From contig WFMF01000016.1 in NCBI GenBank assembly GCA_011033025.1, positions 434,001-498,000 on the forward strand: 64,000 nt of DNA, read 5' to 3'. Source of the DNA: Beroe forskalii. Its lineage: Eukaryota > Ctenophora > Nuda > Beroida > Beroidae. Each line of letters starts with the position of its first letter. The first letter of the stretch is position 1. Made by a program: the position numbers and the translations under genes. The notes below the pieces were generated by a model. It was given only the letters and a program-made list of their open reading frames with translations, was not told the DNA's origin and searched no databases. Positions 50,300 to 61,415 of the stretch are shown here, piece by piece.

Positions 50300-51324
50300 T
50301 TTCGTAAGAGCACGTGAATTATGTCTGTGCTTCCGTATATAATTAAATTTGAGCTTGCCAAGAAAATATCAAGAGAAACGAATGCGAACGGGCGAAAAGA
50401 GGTACTGTTGCTATGGAGTTGGATATTTGCACACGTGCAACATAAAGTAGTTCGTAAAGTCGTGTTACTATTACGTTAGTGATTTAAGCTGTTTTAAACT
50501 TTAAAATACATGAGGCATGTAGGAATATTTTGGACGACAGTTACCGGAAGTTTAGGAAAGTTGGAAATTAGTACGAAAATAATCTCTAAGCGGTAGAGTT
50601 CAACCGAGGCAATAAATTCGCATCAAAAAATGTCCATAAGTCTGTCTCGGGGGGTTTCAAAATTAATGGTAGGTTCACAAAGTTTAGTTCGATTCAGAGC
50701 ACTTCACGTAAACGTAAGGGAAACAAAATTGGTGAACAAACGAAATGAACAAAACGCGCACGCACTTTAATCTTGCGCGCAACACAGAAACTCTGCGCAC
50801 GTCGCAAAGTTATTTCAGATCGAGTAACGAACTTACAAGAGTAAAATTATGAATTTGTTTTTTGCGCTTAGTCTGAGCGCGCACCAGGCAAGGCATAAAA
50901 TTAATTTTTAATTTATTTCCATTTCTTACGCAGCTTTATTCAGTATACAAATGAATGAAAAATAATAATTCACGGTAATACCAGTCAAACAATGCGTTAG
51001 TGTTCCCTAATGCCTAACCACGCGTGCGTCGCAAATTTTGTCGCTTGCTCATGTTGCTTTGACATGGACATCAACATTCACCTTTGCGCCATCGGACAAT
51101 GCACTTCAGCAACTTCAGTTCCCATCAACCTATCTTATAACTTATTCCATTCTGCTGGCTTTTGGTTTCATCTAACCAGATGCTATTGCTTACGCGCGCG
51201 CGGCTTGAGGAGGAACGACGGCGCGCTGCGCAGAATAGGACGCTGGTTAGGGCAAGCTGCGAAAGAGGCAGCGCGTAGCACCGCCGAGTGAGCAATGTAA
51301 TAGCAGGCCCACCAGGCCTGCTAG
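50284..51324 (+). mobile_element. Helitron stack, element 5 (+ strand, ~1.1-kb family)
   Basis: Head-to-head with element 4. The 5' region TTTCGTAAGAGCACGTGAAT matches the family start. Near the 3' end are GACGCTGGTTAGGGCAAGC and ACCGCCGAGTGAGC, then hairpin GCAGGCCCACCAGGCCTGC and CTAG at 51321-51324. A shorter relative of element 2. Confidence 0.8.
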
Positions 51325-51681
51325 TCTAAGTATAAAGTTATTAAAACCTGAATCAGCAACTCTGTGTGTCTCACTTTTGAAAGGAAGCAATACAATAGCC
51401 TTGCCCAACTGATGACCCGTTTTAGCCCGTTGGCACCTTTTTTGTGACTTTTCTGGCCTTAATTTATTGAATTATTAGAAGTACCATTTGTTCTTTACTT
51501 AGCATGATCTTCTATTTTAGCATGATCTATTTTTAGCATGATCTATTTTATTTTTCACTAACCGATCAGGGTGGAATTGCCATTCACACATTCTGGTACA
51601 CATGTCAGATCCGCCGGGCTGTCCGCCCGCTCCTTGAGAGTATTTGAAACAAACCAAACATTAATCAATCCAACCATTCAA

Positions 51682-53620
51682 CTCTCATCGATAGCAGCCA
51701 GAATGCAAGTTGGCCATTTTTGACACTTAAAGGCTTCTGTGCAGTGAAAGAGGCATCCCAGATGGTTGGAAACAGTCTTATATGAAAGAACTCATTGATA
51801 TCTATCATTTGCAACAAAATTATCAAAATCCGACCTTGCGTTGAGATTTTATGAGGTTAAAACCACCTAAAAGTCGCTTTCGATTTGTGACATGCGACTC
51901 GATTTTCCCTCACAAAGAGCTCATAACTCAAAACTAAAAGGGTGAGATACAGCCTTGGGACCTATCTCAAAAATTCGAGAAGACCCTCTTACATAAGAAG
52001 AGTCTTCACTGGAAAGGTCAAGTCCTTCAGGTCGGTTGATATCATATGTGGTATGCCGCTGGCAGACCGGCCTCCTTAACCCTCAATATCCAACACAGAA
52101 GAGAAACCAATCCTACACCAAACTGTAGTACCCATGGCTGCTACAAGTTGGACATGGATAAGTCCTGGCTTCCTGCTTTACTTTTTCCGTGGTCTGGTCA
52201 AAGAGGCGGTAATACAAGACATGACGTAGAGCATTATTCCCAGAGGAGAGGGCCTGACCTGAAGTTGTCTTACCAACTTGTAGTACCCATGGTGGCTACA
52301 AGTTGGTGGCATTAAACTGGTCCTACCTCTTTATGTTGTCCCTCAGGGGTTAATCTTAGGTCTGCTTTTTCCAAAACTGGTTTTCGGATGTCGCTGGGTT
52401 GTCAAATTTAGCCTCAAGACCATGAAGCCAATGAAAACATATTTTGTTACCAAGATGGCTGAAACTGTCAAGGATCACCTCAAACCAAAATTTTGCACAA
52501 TGGGATGAATTTGTGGCTCTCAGGAGAGGTTAAGCGATGTCCTCCCGGGAATTTCTGTCGTAAAATTTGGCCTTGTTTTTGCCTCAAATGAACAAATTAA
52601 AGGTCAAAAACTCCCAACTTTGAACCAAGGAAGTATATTCTGACCTCTTGATTAAGATTACATTTCTTTAAGAGGACTGAAGCACCTCCATGAGGTTAAA
52701 AATGGCTAAAAAACTGTAAAATCCAGGTTTTCAGATATACGTGACACAGTTTTAGCCTCAAGACAGCAACAAAAGCCAATGAAAACAGATTCTTGATGGC
52801 AAAATGAAGCTGAAACTGTCTAGATCACCTCAAACCCAAATTTTTTTCACAATGGGATGGATTGGTGGCTCTCAGGAGAGGTTAAGTGACTTCCTCCGGG
52901 ATTTTATCAAAAATTCAGGCCATTTTTAGCCTCAAATGGACAACATGGGTCAAAAACTCCCAAATTTGACCAAGGAAGTATATTTTTTGACCTTTTGATT
53001 GAGACTGATAATTTTGGGAGGACTCAAACACTTCTTTTGATGCTTGAAGTGGCTAAAAACAGTAAATCCAGGTTTTTGAGATGTCATGACAAATTTGTAC
53101 CTCAAAACAGCAACAAAAGCAAGTAAAGACATATATTCTTGATACCAAAATGAAGCTGAAACTGTCTAAGATCACCTCAAATCAAAATTTTACTCATTAA
53201 GATTTGTTGGCAGATCTCAGGTGAGGATAAGTGTCTTCCTTCCCATGTTTTTATCAAAAAATTGGATTTTGTGTTAGCCTCAAATCCACAGCAAGATCTA
53301 GAATTCTAAATTTTGACCTAAAAGGTGATTTTGACCTCAGATCAAGAAAAATACTTTTTGGAGGACTAAATCACTCCTTTGATGCATTAAATGGCCAAAA
53401 GCTGTGAAGTTAGGCATTTTGCTCAAATCAGCCTCATATTTAACCTCACAGTTGCCACAAATAAGGTAATATCATGTTCAAAAAAGTTTTTGGTCACCAC
53501 AGATGTCAAACTAACTTTTTATGTGAAAAGATTGGCATTATAACCTTTTTGAAAAAATGATGTATAAATAAGCCAATGTCACAAATTCCTTACATTCTGG
53601 CTGCTATCAATGCTCTCAAA
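51682..53620. mobile_element. Putative TIR element with three internal ~340-bp repeats
   Basis: GATAGCAGCCAGAATG at about 51690-51705 is inverted as CATTCTGGCTGCTATC at about 53593-53608. Inside, three diverged tandem copies (about 52416-52750, 52751-53097, 53098-53440) share TCACCTCAAA, GTGGCTCTCAGGAGAGGTTA, GACCAAGGAAGTATAT and GGAGGACT motifs. No coding capacity and no target duplication established. Confidence 0.45.
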
Positions 53621-53639
53621 CCACTGTTAATTCAATTCT

Positions 53640-54947
53640 TTCTATACACTAACATACCTATATGACAAGTTTTTATACGGTTTATCTTATTCTTAAAAGA
53701 TTTTATGTGTCTATTTTAACTCTGAATCACCTGCGTGTAATTTGTGTATCACACTCAGCCTTTTATAGTTGGCATTTCACTGATAACGGTTTTATAATTC
53801 ATGATATAATGCTGCGAGTATTTTCATGCGTGTAACTTGTAATGTAGCTCTGGTCCCACTGAACACACAGCTAGTAGGCTGCTTCCATTTTACAGTTTAC
53901 TTTTTCAGTTATAAAACGGCTTAAAACGCTACATGTTCATTATTTTTCGATATTTTAGCCTCAATGTCAGCTTGATAACGTGTTTTCATATTCTCTTTTC
54001 TCAAACACAACTATATAATGTAACCATTTTATATACCTTTGGCTTACCCGAGCCGATCAAAGGAAACGTCAAAGGATAGTCAAGGAACCCATGCTCTGCT
54101 CAAAACAACATCAACAAAATAATAATAATAATAAATATCAAAAGTGTGTTGAGTGTTGTCATGACCTACACACCGCACCCTACTCCCAACACTTCCTCGC
54201 CATTTCTGGCGGCGCATATTTAGAACCATCAATGGTTAGGAGTCAGGGCACTGCAAGAATTGTCACCCACCGTGTGAAAGCCTGTGATGCCACCAGCCCT
54301 ATCAAGGCCACTTCAGTCTGTTATCAGCTCTGTTGCTTTTCCACCACTTCGCTTCATCTCCAAAACAATAAACCAAGGCAGCCGCAGGGTCGGGGTGCTC
54401 GGAGCCCACAACGTCCCCTGACCCACACTGCTTCACTTGTGCGCACAAGTTGAGGGAACAGTGTTACAGCCGCATGCATCTCAGATCCTGTTGCTATATA
54501 CAAATAATACATCTTCTCAATAAATCTTTGTGAGGGTGAATCCTCTTTGCTTTCCAAACCAATCTGATGTCTTTGGTCTTGAAACAACTGAATAACTGAT
54601 TCACTGCGCTCAGTGTCAGCAAATATAACGACAACAACAGCAACAATAATAACAATTAAAACAATATCAACAGTACTTTCCTTCTGTTCCAGGCAGTATC
54701 CTGGAACTGGGCTTTGCCCATTGAGCCCAGTTAAATACCAATCGATGGGAATATGATTTACACAGTCTGGCTGGGTCAGACCACCCTGTGATCCACTAGA
54801 CGAAGGGAGGTGGTACATAGCCACCTTCGGCTGATAGCTGACCTAATCTGCAGGCAAGCATTGACTTGCTTTGCAGTCCGTTTGAAGCCAGGGGCGTTGA
54901 TGGAATCCCAGACCTGTGTGGTCCAGGACTGGATTCTGCTCTCAGCC
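53640..54947. other. Non-coding, possibly repeat-derived
   Basis: Low-complexity AATAATAAT runs near 54118 and 54645. Opposing open frames at 54091-54453 (+) and 54354-54824 (-) overlap, and I recognise neither. I do not call them genes. Confidence 0.4.
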
Positions 54948-56068
54948 CAGGATATTAGGGTGCGCCCTTTTTTCAAAGTTTTTTGGGCACAATTCTTCAC
55001 TGATAGATCTCGATGAGCTGATCACGAATATATCAAGTTTTTTGAAATTGACAACGCCTTCCTTGTCCGCAGGGGCTTTTTGTGTTTCGTGACGTCATGT
55101 CACGTGTCATCACGTGACCCGTCTGCTAGTACTTTGTGCATGGTTGTTTCCGCGCGCGCGCGCGATTGTTATACTGTGCGTTCGCGCGGATCTGTCGCAG
55201 TCTGATGGCAGAGTAATTGCAGACATTGCTTAAGCTTATGGTAGTGGTGCTATAGGTCCTATGTGTCAACTTATAGTCATACTGAAGACGTTCAGAAGAA
55301 ACGCATGAACTAATCGGGTTTGTTTCTTAATCTTTGTTCAATACTGTAATAGGCTGATTCAGCTTAGCGGATTGAGTTAAATTGACTCAAAGATGGCATC
55401 ATCAAGTATACGAGAGAGCAAAAGAATCAAAATGATTTAATGATCTTAGAAAGCTCATATTACCAATACCTCAGCGGATCCGCTTATAGTTAAGCGGATC
55501 CGCTTAGCAGATTCAATCATATAATCTAAGCGGATCCGCTTAGCTTAGCGGATCCGCTTAAGATGGAACTGTGTCATGGCAATTTTTCTGAATTTTATAA
55601 TCGAGATGATTTTCAAAAAAACGGTAAAGCTATCCGCTGAGCTTAGCGGATCCGCTTAGCCCTAGCAGATTCAATCACATTATCTAAGCGGATCCGCTTA
55701 GCTTAGCGGATCCGCTTAGGATGTAAATGTACTGTGTCATGGCAGGAAAACGGTAAAGTGACACTTGACCCCCAACATAACATCCCCCGACACCACGCCC
55801 CCTACTTCATTACTGTGAATCTATAGAGGAAAGCAGGGGGTCAAACGTCGCAGTTTGACGATTGGTGCAACATTTGACTCCCCGCCCCGACATTACATCC
55901 CCCGATCAATAAGCAAGTACTATATCAAACACTGATCCGCGGCCAACATCATCCCTCTATACTCCATATACCAGCATCTCTCCTGACATCCTGGAAAATT
56001 ACGCGAATCGTCCTGAAATTCTCGAATAATCATTCTGACTACACAAACGATTTTCCTCCGGACTTCGA

Positions 56069-57440
56069 TTCGTCGATTCGATTCGTCGATTCGATTCGTC
56101 GATTCGATTCGTCGATTCGATTCGTCGATTCGATTCGTCGATTCGATTCGTCGATTTGATTCGTCGATTCGATTCGTCGATTCGATTCGTCGATTCGATT
56201 CGTCGATTCGATTCGTCGATTCGATTCGTCGATTCGATTCGTCGATTCGATTCGTCGATTCGATTCGTCGATTCGATTTGTCGATTCGATTCGTCGATTC
56301 GATTCGTCGATTCGATTCGTCGATTCGATTCGTCGATTCGATTCGTCGATTCGATTCGTCGATTCGATTCGTCGATTCGATTCGTCGATTCGATTCGTCG
56401 ATTCGATTCGTCGATTCGATTCGTCGATTCATCGATTCGATTCGTCGATTCGATTCGTCGATTCGATTCGTCGATTCGATTCGTCGATTCGATTCGTCGA
56501 TTCGATTCGTCGATTGGATTCGTCAATTGGATTCGTCGATTCGATTCAATTCGTCAATTCGATTCGTCAATTCGATTCGTCAATTCAATTCGTCGATTCA
56601 ATTCGTCGATTCGATTCGTCGATTCGATTCGTCGATTCGATTCGTCGATTCGATTCGATTCGTCGATTCGATTCGTCGATTCGATTCGTCGATTCGATTC
56701 GTCGATTCGATTCGTCGGTTCGATTCGATTCGTCGATTCGATTCGTCGATTCGATTCGTTGATTCGATTCGTCGATTCGATTCGATTCATCGATTCGATT
56801 CATCGATTCGATTCATCGATTCGATTCATCGATTCGATTCGTCGATTCGATTCGAGTCGATTCGATTCGTCGATTCGATTCGTCGATTCGATTCGTCGAT
56901 TCGATTCGTCGATTCGATTCGTCGATTCGATTCGTCGATTCGATTCGTCGATTCGATTCGTCGATTCGATTCGTCAATTCGATTCGTCGATTCGATTCAT
57001 TCGTCGATTCGATTCGTCAATTCGATTCGTCGATTCGATTCGATTCGTCGATTCGATTCGTCGATTCGATTCGTCGATTCGTCGATTCGATTCGTCGATT
57101 CGATTCGTCGATTCGTCGATTCGATTCGTCGATTCGATTCATCGATTCGATTCGTCGATTCGATTCGATTCGATTCGTCGATTCGATTCGTCGATTCGAT
57201 TCGTCGATTCGATTTGTCGATTCGATTCGACGAATCGAAGACTGACTTGAAATCAATTCTGTTGTTCGATTCAGAATCGATTCGATTTCGTCGATTCGAG
57301 TCGTCGATTCTTTCCAGGATGTCATTCGATTCGTCGATATCGATTCGTCGATTCGATTGCTAACACAAGTAAGGATTCATTCGTCGATTCGAATCGGTCG
57401 ATCTAATCGGAATCGTCGATTCGATTCGTCGATTCGGTTC
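56069..57440 (+). repeat. 13-bp satellite GATTCGATTCGTC in the foldback loop
   Basis: About 100 copies of GATTCGATTCGTC with occasional 8-bp or 5-bp units and T/C, A/G variants. A period of 13 with no stop in any register produces apparent proteins of 364 and 361 codons, which I reject. It forms the spacer between the two palindrome arms. Confidence 0.97.
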
Positions 57441-57940
57441 ATGTTCATGTCACTAGGTCGATGGTGCGACACCTGAACTCCCGTTCCCAAGCACAGTTGC
57501 AAGGGAGTTTACTATGCCTATAGAGGGGATGTGATGTTAAGCCGCGGATCAGTGCGTTTGATATTGTTGCTTATCGATCGGGGGATGTAATGTCGGGGCG
57601 GTGGAGTCAAATGTTGCACCAATCGTCAAACTGCGACGTTTGACCCTCTGCTTTCCTCTATAGATTCACAGTACTGAAGTAGGGGGCGTGGTGTCGCGGG
57701 ATGTTATGTCGGGGGTCAAGTGTCACTTTACCGTTTTCCTGCCATGACACAGTACAGTTACATCCTAAGCGGATCCGCTAAGCTAAGCGGATCCGCTTAG
57801 ATAATGTGATTGAATCTGCTAGGGCTAAGCGGATCCGCTAAGCTCAGCGGATAGCTTTACCGTTTTTTTGAAAATCATCTCGATTATAAAATTCAGAAAA
57901 ATTGCCATGACACAGTTCCATCTTAAGCGGATCCGCTAAG

Positions 57941-58330
57941 CAGGCCCCTCGGAAGAAAAGGTACCATTTCAAAACATAGTTAGAATAAAAGTTTTTCGAC
58001 TGATAATCATAATTATATACTTTGGCTTGGTTAAATAGTGGCAGTTTAATCTTATTCTGACTGTTATAGCTCGTTTATATTTGATTGTATACTATTTCGA
58101 TGCTCTAATTTTAACAAATATTGTCCTGTTCATTTCCTGTACATTTCTTTGTTGTAAAAATCATCCTGCAGCACCCTAATTTCCCTAAAAACTCGGGGGC
58201 TCCCCTTAACCCCCTGGCAGGGGCTCGCCCCTGAGCCACGCGAGGCTGCCCCCAGACCCCTGCCGCAGCTTGCTCGCTTCGCTCGCGACTCGAGGGCCCC
58301 TCCCGGAAAAAAATCCTGGCTACGGGCCTG
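57941..58330. mobile_element. hAT-type MITE nested in the right arm of the foldback element
   Basis: Starts CAGGCCCCTCGG and ends CTGGCTACGGGCCTG (inverse CAGGCCCGTAGCCAG), flanked by an 8-bp duplication CCGCTAAG on both sides. The left arm of the palindrome has the empty site. Length 390 bp, non-coding. Confidence 0.9.
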
Positions 58331-59084
58331 CCGCTAAGCTAAGCGGATCCGCTTAGATAATATGATTGAATCTGCTAAGCGGATCCGCTTAACTAAGCGG
58401 ATCCGCTGAGGTATTGGTAATATGAGTTTTCTAAGATCATTAAATCATTTTGATTCTTTTGCTCTCTCGTATACTTGATGATGCCATCTTTGAGTCAATT
58501 TAACTCAATCCGCTAAGCTGAATCAGCCTATTGCAGTATTGAACAAAGAAACAAACCCGATTAGTTCATGCGTTTCTTCTGAACGTCTTCAGTATGACTA
58601 TAAGCTTTAAAAGTTGACACATTGGACCTATAGCACCACTACCATAAGCTTAAGCAATGTCTGCAATTACTCTGCCATCAGACTGAGCTGCGACAAATCC
58701 GCGAACGCGCACAGTATAACAATCGCGCGCGCGGAAACAACCAGCGCACAAAGTACTAGCAGACGGGTCACGTGACATGACACGTGACATGACGTCACGA
58801 AACACAAAAAGCCCCTGCGGACAAGGAAGGCGTTGTCCAATTTCAAAAAACTTGATATATTCGTGATCAGCTCATCGAGATCTATCAGTGAAGAATTGTG
58901 CCCAAAAAACTTTGAAAAAAGGGCGCACCCTACAGGATATAACCCGCAGTCGGGTGGCCTAAAAACCACCCAGGAGTTCACACCCTTAGCCTAGTGTATT
59001 AGGGATAGTCTCTATGCTCAGCATGGCTGCACTGGCCTGGTTGATTAAACCGACCTTGGCCGTTTTACTAAGACTAAGACCGAT

Positions 59085-59122
59085 CAGGGCACAGCAATTC
59101 TGTACTGTGGTTAGTAGATGAA
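59085..59122 (+). repeat. Dispersed repeat core, also inverted near 7358-7395
   Basis: GATCAGGGCACAGCAATTCT followed by GTACTGTGGTTAGTAGATG occurs here and, reverse-complemented with few changes, in LIPE intron 5. It may belong to a SINE whose tRNA-like part follows at 59320. Confidence 0.55.
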
Positions 59123-59319
59123 AATACGCTAACCTGTTTCAGTCCGGGCTTTGTCCAATAATTTATACTTAAATAGCCATGCCGTTACAAACGTAATGAA
59201 TATAGATGATAGGGTGCGCGGACAAAACACCACCGTAGTGCACGAATTTCGCCGAAGGGACGCTCGTGCGTAATCCTGTGGCACAGTTTTACGGTTAGGG
59301 TCAGGACGTTTAAGGGTCA

Positions 59320-59386
59320 GTGGTGTAGTGGTATCGATTTGGGCACAAGATCGAAAGATCCTGAGTTCGATCCCGGCCAGCGCCAC
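59320..59386 (+). repeat. tRNA-like sequence (probable SINE head)
   Basis: The 5' GTGGTGT can pair with 3' GCGCCAC over 7 bp (two G-T pairs). A-box-like TGTAGTGGTATCG and B-box-like GAGTTCGATCCCGG are present. At 67 bp with a poorly pairing T-stem it is shorter than a standard tRNA, so I call it tRNA-derived. Confidence 0.5.
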
Positions 59387-59474
59387 TGAGCTAAGTGTGA
59401 GGGATTTATCTCGAGCCTATGCAGCCCGACGGATCACTCAGCTGAGCATACAGGAAACTGTGCGGGAGGGGTAA

Positions 59475-60862
59475 GGGGCCATCCAAAAAAGCATAAAGGA
59501 CGTCCGCAATGAGGGGGGGAGTCTGGCCAATGTGGACATAGGCTGGAGGGGGCTGTTTGGACAAATGCGGACGTCCGCAGTTTATGGAAATTTTAGTCGA
59601 TTTGACGGTTGTTTCACTAGGGGGCCATCCATTTAGGACGTCCGCAATGAGGGGGAGGGGGGAGTCTGGCCAGTGTGGACGTTAGTGGACGTAGGGGGTG
59701 TTTGGCCGAATGCCGACGTCTGCATTTATGAAATTTTGGTCGACATGAATAATTTTTCACGATAATTAGAAAAAAGTCGATTTGTAAGAATTTTGACTGC
59801 ATGATCGACTTAGGTGACCGAAAATCAGGTTTAATGTAAAAACACGCCCAAATGTCGCTACGAAAAATTTTTTCATGAATTATTTTGCATCAGTTAGAAT
59901 TCGGAATTCCTCAGAAACAAATGGAGCCACATCTTTGATATAAGCCTCCAAAACTTTGTTAGCCCATTTGGGCCAAAAATTTGCGTAAAATGAGCTCAAA
60001 CATTTTTGGAGGTCTAAATCAAAAACCAGCTCCATTTGTTTCTGAGGAATTTACCTTACGAGACATATTTGAAAGGTACAAAATTTGGGGATTTTTCAAA
60101 AAAATCCCCATATTTTCGTACCCCCAAAATTTCGATCCCCAAAATTATTTCCCCCAAATTAGTTAATTGCGGGTTTGTCTTTTGACAAACAGTGCATAAA
60201 ATATGGAATTCCCAGACAAATTTCAATAGAAATATCACTGTAGAAGGGTTCAAATTATCTAAAATGCAGTAATTCCAAATAAAACCTTGTACACTCGACT
60301 CGTGAAGGAATCTTGTACTGGAAATTCTACTGCATCGATCACATCAGTGATATTGGCATTTCTAAAGTTCTGATTTATTCCCAAAAGTAACCCTATTTTT
60401 TCGAATTTGAAAAAAAAAGGCGAAAATCCCCTAATTTAATTTGGGGTACGAAATTTGGGGATTTTTGATTAAAATCCCCATATTTATAACCCCCAAATTT
60501 CGATCCCCGGAATTATTGTCCCATGTTATTTTGTCTTGTAAGGTAGTCTTCTTACTGATGCATAAAGAATCATGAAGAAAAAATATTTGTAGCAACATTT
60601 GTGCGTGTTTAAACATTAAACCTGATTTTCGATCAACCTAAGTCGATGCAGACACCTTAGAATTTTGTCAAAGATTTAGATAATAAAGTTGATTTTGTCA
60701 CCACAATTGAGAAAACGGGCTTTATTAAATGATGACACAAAAGATTTTGGATGGAAATGTGGACGTCCGGAGGGGGGAGGGGGTATTTCAGGTTGCAGAC
60801 AAGGGGGGAGGGAGGGGTCTAAGATAACCACAACTTTGCTGACGTCCTTTATGGATGGCCCC
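59475..60862. mobile_element. Probable PIF/Harbinger-type non-autonomous element
   Basis: Left end GGGGCCATCC (59475) and right end GGATGGCCCC (60862) are inverted; each has GGACGTCC nearby. TAA lies on both sides, matching the TWA duplication of Harbinger elements. The first ~150 bp are duplicated in tandem at 59627. Inside are inverted CAGAAACAAATGGAGC copies and two GGGGATTTTT hairpins. No ORF. Confidence 0.6.
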
Positions 60863-60865
60863 TAA

Positions 60866-61026
60866 ATTTAAATGAGGAGCTGTCCATTGCAGCGAACTCT
60901 CCGCCAAATAAAGTGTGGATTACACTTTCAACCCACGCAATATTTCCAAACTGCACGATGACACTCTAAAATGTGTCCACAAAAGGAAAAAACAGAAAGT
61001 GAGGAAAAACGCGACAGAGAATGGGA
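60866..61026 (-). mobile_element. 5' fragment of a ~300-bp-family Helitron
   Basis: The minus strand reads CATTCTCTGTCGCGTTTTTC and TTTTGTGGACACATTTTAGA, the 5' part of elements 3/4. It abuts the CTAG end of the next element and is cut off at the probable Harbinger border. Confidence 0.6.
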
Positions 61027-61334
61027 CTAGCAGGCCTGTTGGGCCTGCAAATACACTGCTCACTCGGCGCGGCTATGCAGAACCTTGTTTGCAAATTTCT
61101 ACCAATGCAATTCAGATTGTAATTGAATACTTTTTACCGCCTTAAAATATTCCAATCGGATCAAAAGTTACGGAGCAACGTACTCAAAACAGCAAATGTA
61201 AACAGAAATGAACTATTATTTAGGCAATCTTTGCAAACGCAACGCGCGCAACTACATCCATATTATGCTTGGGCACCCAAAAAATGTTGCGACGCACAAA
61301 CTTACTTACAGAGAATTGGATTTTGTAATAGAGA
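61027..61334 (-). mobile_element. Helitron (~300-bp family)
   Basis: Minus-strand start TCTCTATTACAAAATCCAAT at 61334 and end hairpin GCAGGCCCAACAGGCCTGC, then CTAG at 61027. Internal GATCCGATTGGAATA and AAGGCGGTAAAAAG match the family plan. Confidence 0.78.
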
Positions 61335-61339
61335 GTCTG

Positions 61340-61411
61340 ATACCTCACATTTTCCTGAAATACCTCACATTTTCCTGAAATACCTCACATTTTCCTGAAA
61401 TAACTCACATT
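61340..61411 (+). repeat. 20-bp tandem repeat leading into a 3' splice site
   Basis: Units of CCTCACATTTTCCTGAAATA, three full copies then a partial, running directly into AACTCACATTTCAG, the acceptor of the exon at 61416. Confidence 0.88.
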
Positions 61412-61415
61412 TCAG

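Larger units (their letters stand above)
54956..58932. mobile_element. Foldback (long-TIR) hAT-like element with satellite core
   Basis: Terminal sequence TAGGGTGCGCCCTTTTTTCA at 54956 is inverted at 58932. The arms (54956 to ~55960, ~57520 to 58932) are inverse copies over about 1 kb. Direct repeats CAGGATAT at 54948-54955 and 58933-58940 form a perfect 8-bp target-site duplication. The TAGGGTG start and 8-bp TSD suggest hAT. No transposase ORF is present, so it is non-autonomous. Each arm carries about seven GCGGATCCGC palindromes and, near the end, TGACGTCA plus CACGTG sites. Confidence 0.88.

Noticed and set aside
54091-54824. Opposing 120- and 156-codon ORFs
   Set aside because: They overlap antisense, have no recognisable domain beyond one hydrophobic run, and lie in repeat-like DNA.
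56156-57363. Two overlapping ORFs of 361-364 codons rich in SIRRFDSSIRFVD-like repeats, with antisense partners
   Set aside because: They are translations of the 13-bp satellite, open in all registers; no splice, start or domain evidence.
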